Of a DNA stretch of 64,000 nucleotides, positions 9,390-20,497 are shown piece by piece. Source of the DNA: Allolobophora icterica. Taxonomy: Eukaryota > Annelida > Clitellata > Crassiclitellata > Lumbricidae. The DNA lies in the NCBI GenBank assembly GCA_963556255.1, contig OY744615.1:15264037-15328036 (forward strand), in the 5' to 3' direction. Position 1 is the stretch's first letter. Each line of letters opens with the position of its first letter. Both the position numbers and the translations under genes were made by a program. A model generated the notes under the pieces. It was not told the origin of the DNA. It did no database searches and saw only the letters and a list, made by a program, of their open reading frames with translations.

Positions 9390-10201
9390 TTATTTAAATT
9401 GAAAAATGACCCAAATGGTTTGGGCCGGCCTCGTGGGAGGTTCTCGGCTGGCAGCAAACGGTACTTTACATTTTAAAAAGCTTCTTTGGCAGACTTGTGG
9501 CTGGGAGAGTTCTAAGCAATGATATCCAAAGGCACAGCTTTAAAGCCAATCTGTTTATAAGGGCTAGGTGGTCACGAGAAGGCTTGGATGCACTGGCTTC
9601 CCGCCGCTGTGATGTGAAACCGCTACTGGTCAACTACTGCTGAGCTTAGTGAAGTTAAATTTTGAAACGTGCTCTGCTGCTCCTGTTATGCCATTATCTT
9701 AAACGACACAGTCGATGTCTTCTGACACGTCTGCACTGTGTTCATGTGGTTTCTGGTAGGCTTTTCTATCTAGAAGATTCTACAAGTTTCATATAGCGCA
9801 TCTTCAAGGAATCTACCCAGAGGCACGAGCCATCAGCTGTTTTAAAAGCTTGTTTTCGTCTGCAGTAAAACTGGTCCTAATCCAGCACGGCATTGCAACC
9901 AGTACATCACATCTAAAATATTCGAGTAAGGGTGCTCACGTATAGAAATCAGAATTGCCGATGACATAGCTTAATTCTCAAATCATATATAAATATATTT
10001 CTTTCCTATTTTCCAAAGAATTGATGTACCCACCGAAGATAAGATTCCCACAAAACTGGCACAAAGCCTCACCGAGTTCGAACCATATCGCAAATAGAAA
10101 TACTGAAAAATATAATTCAAAACCGATATATAGACATCAATTATATAATGACAGTTTTCTCTGGCTTAATGCGGACTGTCATTCAAGATTTGAAAAAAAC
10201 G

Positions 10202-10203
<2 letters not shown>
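9390..10203. other. Element A terminus and host spacer, no gene
   Basis: No convincing coding frame. The right end of Element A must be in the first few hundred bases but cannot be fixed without its left partner. At about 9,785-9,830 lies TTTCATATAGCGCATCTTCA with CAGAGGC, a 3' end of the LINE family also seen near 17,560 and 34,840 (minus orientation). Confidence 0.6.
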
Positions 10204-10240
<37 letters not shown>

Positions 10241-10705
10241 AGGGTTTCACGACTGATTCCTGACTAGTCCTAGGATGGGCAAGAGTCATGCTTGACTAGT
10301 TTCTTTGGCTGAGAAGAGACATCGACCGGGGAAAGATCTCCCATATAAGGACAGAGCATAGGGTGTGGGGCGAAGTCTCTGATAATACTGCCGACTGGCT
10401 GTTGTCTTGTTCGAGTACTTCCTGTGCATGGTAGTTAAGCTACTTTCGTGAAGCATTCCACGTTTGGTGTTTGACATACGTTCTACTTGTATTCGTTTCT
10501 GGTCGTCAGCTGTTGCTGCATTGAAGACCAGGTTTTCTTTGGCGTTCTTCCGGTTGTGATGAGCGAACCGTTTTCCACCGTCATTGGGTAATGTATAGAT
10601 AATTTTGTTTGGAGAATTATACCTGTTTAAACTAGACACGAGTTGTTTGAGCTTTTGTTTGAACGAACTCGTAACAATATATATATATGTATATATATAT
10701 ATATA
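10204..10705. repeat. (TA)n microsatellite interrupted by a solo LTR
   Basis: Uninterrupted TA dinucleotides run from 10,204 to 10,236 and resume at 10,677, exactly at the edges of the LTR listed separately. The array is therefore the insertion site. Confidence 0.85.
10237..10676 (+). mobile_element. Solo LTR (about 440 bp)
   Basis: The unit begins TGTTAGGG and ends CGTAACA, the TG...CA type inverted ends of an LTR. It contains a TATA-like box (CCATATAAGGACAG) at about 10,340 and is flanked by ATAT on both sides. No internal retroviral coding sequence is present, so it is a recombined solo LTR. The open frame in it (10,286-10,639, minus) is not evidence of a gene. Superfamily (Gypsy or BEL) cannot be decided from this. 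Confidence 0.65.
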
Positions 10706-10958
10706 TCACATTCTTTATCATATAGGCCCTAAGCTTAAATCTTTCGTCAAACGATTTACGGAAGGTTCTCTTACACCATAAAATTTTCTACGATTCAATT
10801 TCACGGATTATGCTGATAGGCTGATAAATCTTGCGCTGTGACGGCTCTTTTGTCATACAGATTTCTCATATGCGAACAAATTATGTGTAGGCACTACATT
10901 GATAAACGAGCTAATAAGCAGAGAGAATTTAGCTTCATGAAAGCAAGTGACGACCTAC

Positions 10959-11297
10959 CTCATTTACGCTGATCAACTTTAGAGGATAGAGCCACGGAAC
11001 GAATATTCTCTCGACAATAATGGCACCGACAATAAAGCCGGACCCACTCAGAATCATCAGCTGAGCTCCATAGCTATACATCTCAGCAGTCATTCCGAGC
11101 ACCAAGATGGCTGACTGGAAGGAGACGAGCAACGAAATGGCTGTGGGAAGGACTTGAAGACGTCGGTCAGCCATAAGGAATTCCGCTGTAGTCTTCTGTC
11201 TGCCACCGGTCAGTGAATGATACAGACCAATGGCCAGCGAGATGACCAGAAAACTGAGCAGGATCAAGTAGTCCGGCCATTTTAATGACGACTCCAT
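10959..11297 (-). CDS. First coding exon of an SLC5-type sodium symporter paralogue
   Basis: The exon starts at ATG 11,297 and encodes 113 residues. WPDYLILLSFLVISLAIGLY is TM1, GGRQKTTAEFLMADR is the conserved loop of sodium-coupled monocarboxylate/multivitamin transporters, and LPTAISLLVSFQSAILVLGM with YSYGAQL forms TM2-3. It ends ISVNE at GAG|GTAGGT, a good donor at 10,958/10,959. It cannot belong to the SLC5-type gene described below, which ends at 23,919 on the same strand, so it starts a tandem paralogue. Exon 2 is not visible down to 9,390; Element A may therefore lie in its first intron. Confidence 0.85.
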
Positions 11298-14200
11298 CCT
11301 GACTTATACAAATTATAAACTGTTCAATTTTATCATTGTGAAATAAATGACTTTAGTAACTGGGTACAGTTTTACATCAGATAAATGTTACAATGCTTCG
11401 TAGTAGGCCTACGTCAGTCGAAAAAATTCTGGATCTAGGCATACCGAAAAAGTCCAATTGATTCAAAATCCGTTTGAAAACTTATCTATAGACTGAGCTG
11501 CTTGAAGACAGCATCTATCGAAAGTCAGGCTAAAGTTCAACTAGTAAATGGATCCGATTGTGAGGCTCCACGTGTTTGCATTAGTTCAACATGGTGACTG
11601 TTCTAGATTTGCTTCAATCAATCAGTCAATCAATCAGTTTATTGAACACCAATAATAACAGTTGATATTACAGTCAGTGAAAGAAGGGCTTAGTAGGCAC
11701 TGAAAGGTGAGTGAAGTCCTTCTAACAGGGTCAAATAGTTTCTTATAACAGAATTATTAACTGCATTTTCAACAGCTTCATTGCTCGTCAGGTTTTGTTA
11801 ATTGTTATTTTAAATATTTCCACAACAAAGAGCAATTAATAATTTGAATGTCATTGCATTGTACAAATCTCTTTACTAGTACAACATAAAAGAAATAAAA
11901 GACGGAAATTATTAATTATCATATTCATAACATCGTTGTCTAGGTCCTAGGCATCAACAGATATCAAGCCCGAATCAGGCCAAACTCTGAAGAATCAGTC
12001 CGTCGACACAAAAAGGCAGCGTACAATGGATGAGCAGTTTGAAAAAGATAAGTTTTAAGAAGAGAACGAAACCACACAAGTGATTGAGAAAAACGGACAG
12101 ATAAGGAAGGGAATTCAAAAATGTAGATCCAACAGCAGCTGATTAGCTCGTTCATCAAGAGCAGTTCTAGTATGACCAGAAAGGCAATCGGGTGACCTTG
12201 TTGAATAGTGATAACGCTACGGAATAAGGAGATGCCACTGCTTATGTTAAGATATAGCAACGGGCAAAATGTAATAACTCAAGCGTACAGTACACTGAAG
12301 ATAAGAGTTGATGTCTTCATAAATTTACCTAGTATCTGGTGTTTATGACATTTAGAAAAACCTCTCGGTATTTAGACACAAAACAGCTAAAACAAAAAAC
12401 ATTTAACTTTTAGTAATGCAAACTAAAAATCTAAAAACATTTGGAAGTCAGTACTTAATACAGGCTTTTAAGACAAAAGTAAATAAATGTTTAGGCGTAC
12501 CTTGGCAATTTTTTTACTAACCAATTCGTACTCCCGAGCAGGTATGATAGAAATTTCGTTCCCAGAGCCTTATTCGCTAATCTCCACCGACATGCTCACA
12601 GCTGACTAATGTTGACTAATGTTAGGATGTTAAATAATTTTGAATAACTAATATGACATCATTCAACTAACATTATATTACTTTTCTGCTTTAGATATCC
12701 ATTATTATTATTTCGTTATGATTCCCATGTTAATGTTCCTGAGTGCGGTGTGCCATCCAGTTTTCTTCAGTAAACGAAAATAGGCCTATATATAATTCAG
12801 TTACTGGTTATCTAATTATCAATATATTCGCAGGCATGTGGTTTTTGCCATAATCTTAGACAAATTTCTTAACTATTTTTTGCTGTCTTTGTGTAGCTAA
12901 AGGAGATTAACGACACTGAATCCATTCGGGTTTGAAGTCAGAAGCCCACTAAAGAGAAGTAGAGAACTAACGATACCCGATATTTGTGTGCATTATCGGC
13001 TTATAGGCGTCGGCTACTCATGTTGAACCCATTTGTGTCTAAGGTCAGACACTTTCTAGAAAGCCCAAACTGATAGTCTGACTGCTTCTCTCATGCTAGA
13101 TTCTGCCAGCTTTGTTATTGGACCTAAGCTACATATCGATTCCTGACTAAACCAGGTATCTCAGATGCACGTCATGGAAACAAATGGTAGTACCAATTTT
13201 ATATTAGCTCGTCCTGCTGCTAATTTCTCCTTCTCATCCTAATATTCTATTTAACAGATGATGCATCATGGTATCTCAGCTTCAAACCTAAAACAGCTGG
13301 CCTATTGTTCTGCCATATCTATTCAGAGATGAATCTTGTAGTAATTTAATCAACTTTGCCTCGCCCAATCGAATCTTGTTGCTCCATATTGGAAATTTTA
13401 ATTGCTGTCTGTCTGCCTGTCTGTCTGCCTACCTCTGTCTCTGTCTCTGTCTGTCTCTCTAATTCACCGACAACGACCGCTCTCTTATTTCTTTCTCTGT
13501 TTTCTATCTGCTTCTATAACGCTTACCATTTGCATAAGCGTATCATTTATAAGGAACCGAGACCACTGACGTGTACTATTAGGGGGCCTATGCTTGCAAC
13601 TTATTCAGTGCTTCAAAATTGTTGACAGTTGCTGGAGAACTAACGACGCTTCACCAAGACCTTCAAATTCAGAAGTGCACAAACCTAAGACTTGGCGGAT
13701 TGACAGGGTATCATTTGGCCGGACCCTATTCATAACTACGCAAATTACTGATAGTCTGGGATCCGCCTACTTTTCAAGGTTCCTAAGGTTTTGTGACAAT
13801 CATGTGATAATTCAGCCCGCGACACTTCATCACCGACATCCAATCACACAGACGCTTCAATCACGCGACATTTAATCATGCCGATATTAGAAATTATAAT
13901 AAGCAAGACAGAAGACAAGAGACATTTTTTATTTGTATGCTATTATTATGTGTAAAACATATGATAGATAACAATATTACACTAGTGACTAGTCAACTAA
14001 TATTTTTTAAAGTAGGCTTAAATTGCAGTACGGTACTCAAGTAAGCAATAATTATTCTCTCATCTGTGTTGCTAAAACATAGCCTAATGCTATTGTTGGC
14101 TGTGTATCCTGCAATAGTCTTCTGCTTAATATTAGAAGTAAGGTAATCAGTCTGCACCTTCCTGGTTCCGCAAGTGCTTGAAGTCTGTTCTGTTTGCCAT

Positions 14201-15449
14201 TGGCCGGTTTTCCGGCCATTAGCAAAACCTCTGTGCTGGGTAGTGGACGACCTAGCCCGAGAGAAGACAAGGACACCACATGCAGCCTAGAGAAGGGGAC
14301 TTGCGACCAGGAATAAATTAGGAATAAGTATCTAAATATATTCATTTAAGATCTAATTACACTGGCTTTCACTGAACTGGACCAATTTTATCATAACGAG
14401 TATACAAATAAAATGCTCTGATCAATGCTTGGTCGGGAACGCTGCTGAAGAGCTTTTTCTTAAACTTGCGTTTTACAAATTTTCACTTATGTTATGCTGT
14501 ATTGATATACTTACATCTAGTCCATTCCAATGTACTTGCCTCCGGTCCAAGAATCCAGTCCAATATAATATAATTCAATCTAGCAATAACAAATTGATAA
14601 TTGAGTCGCCCCCAGCTGTCTTGAAGTATGCTATGGACAGTAGGCCTACCATCCAAATGGACAAGTTCAACTCTGCTTCGTTTTATGACAGAAAGCAATT
14701 GGTCATATTATATTAGCCATGATTCATTTGACTATGAGGCAGAATTTATGAGTGACCATAAAGCAATGATTCATTTGACCTTGAACCAGATTCATGACTT
14801 GCAGGCTTTCAGTCCAATTGTTACCACAAAGTAACATGGATGTTGATGAATGTTTCTGGCCAAGTTTCTGTGATGAACAGTGGCTGAATTATTATTATAT
14901 GCCCAGGCGCTTAACAATTTTTTTAGCTGATTCGTCGTAGTGCATTAGTCCGCAGTTAGACAGCCGACTAGTTAGAATCATTAGGTTGGTTGGGCTTACT
15001 TAGGCCATCGCATAGAGTTGGTCATCCTCTATTCGTGGCTTCGTATGCCTGTCTTGCAACGACAAAATTACATTTTTCACATTGTCTTTGGTTCTGATTT
15101 ATAAATTGTCAGACTTCTTTGAGTGATTACCGTTTGGAATCATTCGGGCAAGAGTTTTCGAAATCCTTTCTTGCGAGATCTAAGCCATTCTATATCTGTG
15201 CAGGAATTTTTTTAACATGTTGACTGGTTGGAAAATTCCCCACCAGCCCTCTCAAACTCCCCACCTGTCCTTGCCCTTTTCCCCACCAGTGAATGTTCCC
15301 ATTTTAGTCCTATGTAATTATTTCTTGGTCATTTATGTGATCTTATGATTATGATCTATCGTAAATGGCGACCCCAGCATACGTGAAATCTTTTTAAATT
15401 TAATTGCGACCTTGTCACCGCATTCAGTGGAAAGTAGGCGGCCTAGTTG
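11298..15449. other. Host intergenic DNA, repeats only
   Basis: No gene recognised. A CAATCAATCAGTCAATC tail (11,618-11,645) looks like a minus-oriented retroposon end. About 11,985-12,290 is a decayed repeat (AGCAGTTTGAAAAAGATAAG) also present near 29,190 and 31,030. A CTGT-rich simple repeat lies at 13,401-13,462. A short imperfect direct repeat (ATGATTCATTTGAC) lies at 14,718 and 14,766. Confidence 0.6.
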
Positions 15450-15600
15450 ATCGACCTCAAGCCAGAGTTGTTCACACTGTGGCAGGCGGACCAATGGGGG
15501 TCCGCGAGGGATATGGCGGGGTCCGGGAGAGCGTATGAAAATGTTCATTAATGATTTACACTGCATGGTGTTAACCTTAATAGCCAGTGTTTTCAAATTC
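15450..15600 (+). repeat. Decayed copy of the hAT-type MITE found at 57,379
   Basis: Shared blocks with the better copy are GGGGTCCGCGA, GATATGGCGG, AGAGCGT and ATTAATGATT. The inverted ends and target duplication are no longer clear. Confidence 0.6.
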
Positions 15601-16052
15601 ATACACTACTTATTTTATTTTTACTTGCAATTAATGTCTGTAACCAGGGACGTCTATCCCCCTAAGTCATTGGAGCAACTTCCCCTTTGCCCCTCTTCTT
15701 CCCCCTCTCCCTTCCTTCCCCCCTAAAATGGTGGCACACACACACTGACAGATCCCCCATTTCTTGGATGGAGCATTTACGCCAAGTTTTCTATGGTGTA
15801 GACGCCTCTGTCTGTATGGTTATTTCAGGGATTTTGTCTAACACTGTCCAATCCCATCGCGTCTGTGTCGATGGGAATATTCCAATAAACGAATATTTGA
15901 TTTGATTGATTTGATTATAGTATGCCTGTAGTACTTATTATATGATCCATGCGTGACCGGTTGGGTACTTAGTTATTCTTGGCGTACTAGAGGGACGTAA
16001 GTAAGATGTACGGTCACGATGTTACATTTCTAGTCTAATAAAACGTGAATAT
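15601..16052. other. Spacer with retroposon 3' tail
   Basis: CCAATAAACGAATATTTGAT followed by TTGATTGATTTGATT at 15,880-15,915 resembles a non-LTR retroposon tail. Similar tails occur near 59,580 and 54,035. No gene seen. Confidence 0.55.
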
Positions 16053-17150
16053 GTTACAGGCAATCTGTAAAATCAGGGATTTTGTAAAATGCCTGAAATT
16101 TTTGGGTAATTTGTAAAATCCATGATTCACTCAGGCACTTTACAAAATCCCTGAAAACACCAGGGATTTTGCAAAATCCATGAAATCTGATGACGAAATT
16201 TGACAGATTCCCTGAAATAAAAATGACGAACATAATCGAAGTTTATTATGCACACAAACCTTATTTTCAAAGAATTAACATTTGTACTTAGTATGACCAT
16301 ATTATGTTAAGTTCAGTTCTCGAAAGCTACAGCAGTTTTTCTGTTTTCACACGACCTACTAGAATGACGTCGACTGTTACACTTGACTTATTAATTATTG
16401 ATTGACAGATTAATTTTTTCAAAGGAAAAGCAAAGTTGTCCAGTCGGATTAACAAAACCGCTCGACAACTTCACTTTCCCTTTTAAAAATTTGCACCTAT
16501 TTGTCTTGCAGCGCGCAGTGAACTTTGATTGTCTATTTCCTTATAATTCTTTTATGTGCCGTCGCAGCAATTAGAAGTTGACCGAAATATCTACCGATTG
16601 GCTGAGATTAACTGTGGACAGACGAGTATCCTTGCTATAAATTAAAACCCAGCAAGCACTATTTCATTTCTTGTTTACCTTTGTTTAGGTCAGTTCTAAA
16701 GTTAATCTGTCAATTAGTAATTAATAAGTCAAGTGCAACGGTCGATATCATTCGAGTATGTCGTGTGAAGACAGAGAAACTGCTGTAGCTTTCGAGAACT
16801 GAACTTAAAATAAAATACCATCTAAAAATGTTAAACCTTTGAAAATAGGGCCTGTTTGCAAAATAAACTTTCTGGCATTTTACAAAATCCCTGGTTTTAC
16901 AACTTAAGAACTGAACTTTAAATAAAATATAATCGAAAAATGATAGACCTTTGAAAATAAGGTTTGTGTGCATAATAAACTTCGATAATGTTCGTCTGTC
17001 AAATTTTCGTCATCAGAATTCAGGGATTTTACTATATCCCTGGTTTTTTCAGGGATTTTCTAAAATGCCTGAGTCAATCAGGGATTTTACAAATTGCCTA
17101 AAAATTTCAGGCATTTTACAAAATCCCTGCTTTTACGAATTGCCTGTAAC
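16053..17150. mobile_element. Fold-back transposon with GTTACAGGCA ends
   Basis: The left end GTTACAGGCAATCTGTAAAA (16,053) and the reverse complement of the right end (GTTACAGGCAATTCGTAAAA, ending 17,150) match. The arms stay inverted for several hundred bases, including the blocks around 16,235-16,275 and 16,940-16,985, and 16,315-16,410 and 16,700-16,805. Subterminal motifs AGGGATTTTGTAAAATGCCT and variants repeat many times in both orientations. ATAT flanks both ends, so a 4-bp duplication is possible. No transposase is encoded. Confidence 0.8.
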
Positions 17151-17587
17151 ATATATAATTTTCATTTATTATGAATCAAAGTTGACAAACCGCAACTTCT
17201 TACAGAAAGAGTATGCTACAGTAAAAAAAACATTAGTCTAGATTAGTCTACGAAAGGTAGAATACTATTTACTTGAACGTAATGCCCATGAACATGTCGG
17301 AACACAACTCTAGGTATAAACTAGTGATTGTCCTTGTATGGAAGTTCAAAATCATGAGGTCTATGTGTCATGTGTATGTTTTAATAAAATTTAATAAATA
17401 ATTTCTGCTAATCGACTGTTAATCATTTCTACACCCAAGGTAAGCGCTATGTATTTGTAATATGCTGGTCTATTTCCTGATTGTGCCAATTCTGGACTTC
17501 TATAAATTTTTGGAATTCGCCTGATTTTATTAATATTATCATTAAAGCAGTTTCATACAGCGCCCCTTCAAGATTGTTTACTCAGGA
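17151..17587. other. Spacer with a dispersed repeat
   Basis: A block GAATCAAAGTTGACAAACCG at about 17,170-17,215 recurs inverted at about 24,655-24,705. The end of the stretch (17,558-17,585) is the 3' end of the LINE fragment that follows. No gene. Confidence 0.5.
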
Positions 17588-17914
17588 GCACTACCACCCC
17601 AACCACGATCGTAGAACACAGTTTTGAGGACAGCAGGAAACATGGTGAAATGACCAGTCGGTTTTTGGCGAAGCGTGGTAGGGAGCCCATTCCACGTCAT
17701 GGGGGCAGTCACAAGGAAGGCACGGCGCAGCCGCATGGCTGTCCGTGCGCGGGGAGCAATAAGTTTAGCTTGGTAACCGGACCATTGATCACAGGACCAT
17801 TGATCATAGGACTATTGATCATAGGACGTTTGGTCAGAAGGACCATTGATCATTAGGACCATTGATCATAGGACTGTTGGTCATAAGATGTTTGGTATAG
17901 AAACCAAAACTCAG

Positions 17915-18254
17915 TATGTACGTATATACATACATACATACATACATACAAACATGTATACATACAAGTATACATACATGCATGCATACATGCATACATA
18001 CATGCATACATAAACGCATACATACATGCATACATACATACATGTATGTATGTACATACATAATGCATGCATACATACATACATGCATACATACATGCAT
18101 ACATACAAGTACGTATACATACATGCATACATACATGCATACATACATACATGCATACATACATGCATGTATGTAGGTATGCATGTATGTATACATACTT
18201 GTATGTATGCATGTATGTCTGTATGTATGTATGTATGCACTATGCATGTATGTA
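17915..18254. repeat. (CATA/CATG)n microsatellite, left part
   Basis: Imperfect ATAC/ATGC tetramers form inverted blocks; the long Cys/Tyr/Met/His frames here are translations of the repeat, not genes. The array resumes at 19,944-20,205. Confidence 0.9.
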
Positions 18255-19943
18255 TTAGACTGGTCCAAAAAAGTAAAATTTAGAAAATTTATTTGGGTCA
18301 CATTTGTTCTTGTTCTATTCAGTTTAAGGAATATTTGGACCAATTTTTGTGTCTCTAGAAGAATATTTAGGGGTGGCTCAATTTTGAACGATAAAATGTT
18401 GTTACTAAGAAATTTCCTCAGATTTTGTATATTCAAATTTTTGAACAAAAAACGTTTCAAAATAAAATAAAAACAAAAATAAAGTCACTGTTTAGTGTTT
18501 ACTGTTTTGTAAGTTTATAGTTTATAGTAGTAGGCCTAAGTTTATAGTTAATAAGAACAACATTAAAAATAAGTCTTTTTGAGATATTCTTCAAGAGAGA
18601 CTTTGATGGCTCTGGAATGGCCTTCCGATGAGCGCTGACAACTTGAAGAAGGTATTGTTTTTTATTCTCGTCTTTTGTTATAGAAAAGTTGGACATCTAG
18701 ATCAAAGAAATACCTCTCTCTGTTCAGTCATTTACTGCTTTCATCTGCCTGGCTTTTCTGTCAATTGGAGATAAATTGGACCCAACTGTCAAAAGTCTGG
18801 CAGTGTCGAGAGGAAAGTCTGGGCCTTTTCTGCCCAACTGTCAATGAGTAGGTCGAAGAGCCAAGATGTTCGGCTTGTTATATAATGATTCTAGTGGATT
18901 TCCCAAGTTGAATGCTTTACTGTCAATCCTCTTTGATGGTATCTGCTTTTCAGCACGTTTGAGATTCTTGACCATGTATTAACATTACGCGGTGGTCAAA
19001 AAAGGCCAGGCCAATTAAATGCTTGGAAAATACCAGAGGTGTCTCCTGAAAGCTGTTATGGCTGCATTTTTCACAATATTGTTGCGGGTAAAGACGTCCA
19101 ACAAGTTCAACAGTTTCAAGTCATTGTATGGAGCTATCTCTGCCAGGCAAACTGCATGCCAAAATCTTCCATAGACAAGGGAGACAAAAAAGCTGACATC
19201 TGTTAAAGCTTCTCTCCCCCTTGTGCCGAGAGTCATTTCATTCTTGAAAACAATGATTTTGAGAGAATAGATGCCTTTGGCCATCCACCTTACATGGTGC
19301 ATTGCCCCAGCTCGAAATCACACTTCTTCTCTCGAACACCCACCAAGGAAGATGAGACACAATAATCCAGAAGCTCGCCATAATCTTCACGTTGGTGCTG
19401 GTTTTTCACAGCAGCTTGGTACCTTGTAACCACCTCATTATGGAGACGCATCATGGACCAACTGAAGAGTGTTTTGTAAGCAGTGTAATAATTGGTTTTG
19501 TTAAACTTTGGTCATTCTTTTTGAAATCGTTTGAATAAGCCTACATCTGGTCCACTGGTAATTCCGAAGGCTGTGGAAGCAAAAACGCTGGATAGCATAA
19601 CTAATTAATATTATTAAAAATTTCAATTTATAAAATTAAATTGTAATTTTTCAAATATCAAACACTTAAAAGGAAGTGAAAACATAACAGAAGTGAAAAC
19701 AACTAAAAACCAACCTAAATGAAATGTTAAAATTAAAAAAGTAAGCAAATAATAATTTTTTTCGAAACTTTAGTTATTTTCATAATGTCAGTAAAAATGT
19801 TCAGTTTTGAGCCACCTGTAAATATTATTGAATCCGTTTCATTTTTGGCCTGTAAGCCCCTCTGGTATATAGAAACAAGGGCAACTATGACCCAAGTTGA
19901 TATTTGAAATTTATTTTTTACATGGTAGGTTGGACCACCCTAG
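18255..19943 (-). mobile_element. DNA transposon with TTAGNNTGGTCCAA ends, decayed transposase
   Basis: The left end TTAGACTGGTCCAA and the inverse of the right end CTAGGGTGGTCCAA agree at 11 of 14 positions. Both sides are the same microsatellite, so the element jumped into it. The minus-strand frame 19,015-19,302 encodes HVRWMAKGIYSLKI, ALTDVSFFVSLVYGRFW and APYNDLKLLNLL, the C-terminal part of an invertebrate transposase family also present from 62,203. Frames before it are broken. Confidence 0.68.
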
Positions 19944-20205
19944 TATGTATGCATACATGCATATATGTATGCATGCATGTATGTATGCATGTATGTATGC
20001 ATTTTTATGTATGCATGTATGTATACATGTATGCATACTTGTATGTATACATGTATGTATGTATGTATGTATATACGTATGTTTGTATGCATGTATGTAT
20101 GTACGCATGCATGTATGTATGCATGTATGCATGTATGCATGTGTGTATGCACGTATGTTTGTATATTCATGCAAACATACATATATACATTCATACATAC
20201 ATGAT
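19944..20205. repeat. (TATG/CATG)n microsatellite, right part
   Basis: Continuation of the array that starts at 17,915, interrupted by the 1.7-kb transposon. Long frames in it are artefacts. Confidence 0.9.
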
Positions 20206-20497
20206 CAACAGTCCTATGATCAATGGTCCTAATGATCAATGGTCCATGTGACCAAACGTCTTATGATCAATAGTCCTATGATCAATAGTCCTGTGATCAA
20301 TGGTCCGCATATCGTTTAGCTTGCCCATCTGAGCACAGAAAGCAACGGCGCTGCATACATGAAGTCGGACAGCAGAGCCTCCGCAGGTATGGAGGGGCCA
20401 AGCCTTCAAAGCACCGCCGGACTAAGGCTATGATTCGATAAGTGATGCGCTGTGGGTAGAGGAGCCAGTGGAGGACATCCCTCATATACGCAGACAC

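Larger units (their letters stand above)
1..9400. mobile_element. Element A: Polinton/Maverick-type virus-like transposon, left end outside window
   Basis: Eight genes of one Polinton-type set are packed here with short gaps: hexon (partial), pVI-like, penton, conserved unknown protein, packaging ATPase, PLA2-integrase, protein-primed polymerase B and a small zinc protein. The gene content identifies the element class. The left end is outside the window, so no inverted repeat or target duplication can be tested. The right end must lie after 9,389 and before a host LINE 3'-end remnant near 9,785; 9,400 is a nominal figure. The coding sequence looks clearly richer in G and C than Element B. Polymerase B is broken, so this copy is probably not autonomous. 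Confidence 0.88.
17773..20313. mobile_element. TIR element with 10-bp target duplication, inserted in the LINE
   Basis: GTTTAGCTTG occurs at 17,763-17,772 and 20,314-20,323 and flanks the element. The ends are about 115-bp inverted repeats made of tandem GGACCATTGATCATA-like units (17,779-17,890 and the inverse 20,205-20,307). Long TIRs with a 9-11 bp duplication suggest a Mutator-like (MULE) element, but there is no transposase, so the superfamily is an inference. The interior is a microsatellite with another transposon nested in it. Confidence 0.78.
17588..20497 (-). pseudogene. LINE ORF2 C-terminal fragment, split by a DNA transposon
   Basis: On the minus strand, 20,497-20,314 encodes RDVLHWLLYPQRITYRIIAL and RRCFEGLAPPYLRRLC, typical of the region after the reverse transcriptase in CR1/jockey-like LINEs. 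The same frame resumes at 17,772-17,588 with IAPRARTAMRLRRAF, TAPMTWNGLPTTLR and a stop, followed by the family's 3' end (GGGGCGCTGTATGAAAC). Everything between (17,773-20,313) is a later insertion. The LINE piece itself is 5'-truncated. Confidence 0.8.

Noticed and set aside
10286..10639. 117-codon frame on the minus strand
   Set aside because: Lies wholly inside a solo LTR and shows no domain.
17779..17890. Regularly spaced GGACCATTGATCATA units resembling a CRISPR-like array
   Set aside because: No spacers; the units are contiguous and occur inverted at the other end of a TIR element in a eukaryotic genome.
17834..18460. Long cysteine/tyrosine/methionine-rich frames on both strands
   Set aside because: They are translations of the CATA/CATG microsatellite in every frame.
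19897..20251. Overlapping frames of over 100 codons in three frames
   Set aside because: Same microsatellite artefact.
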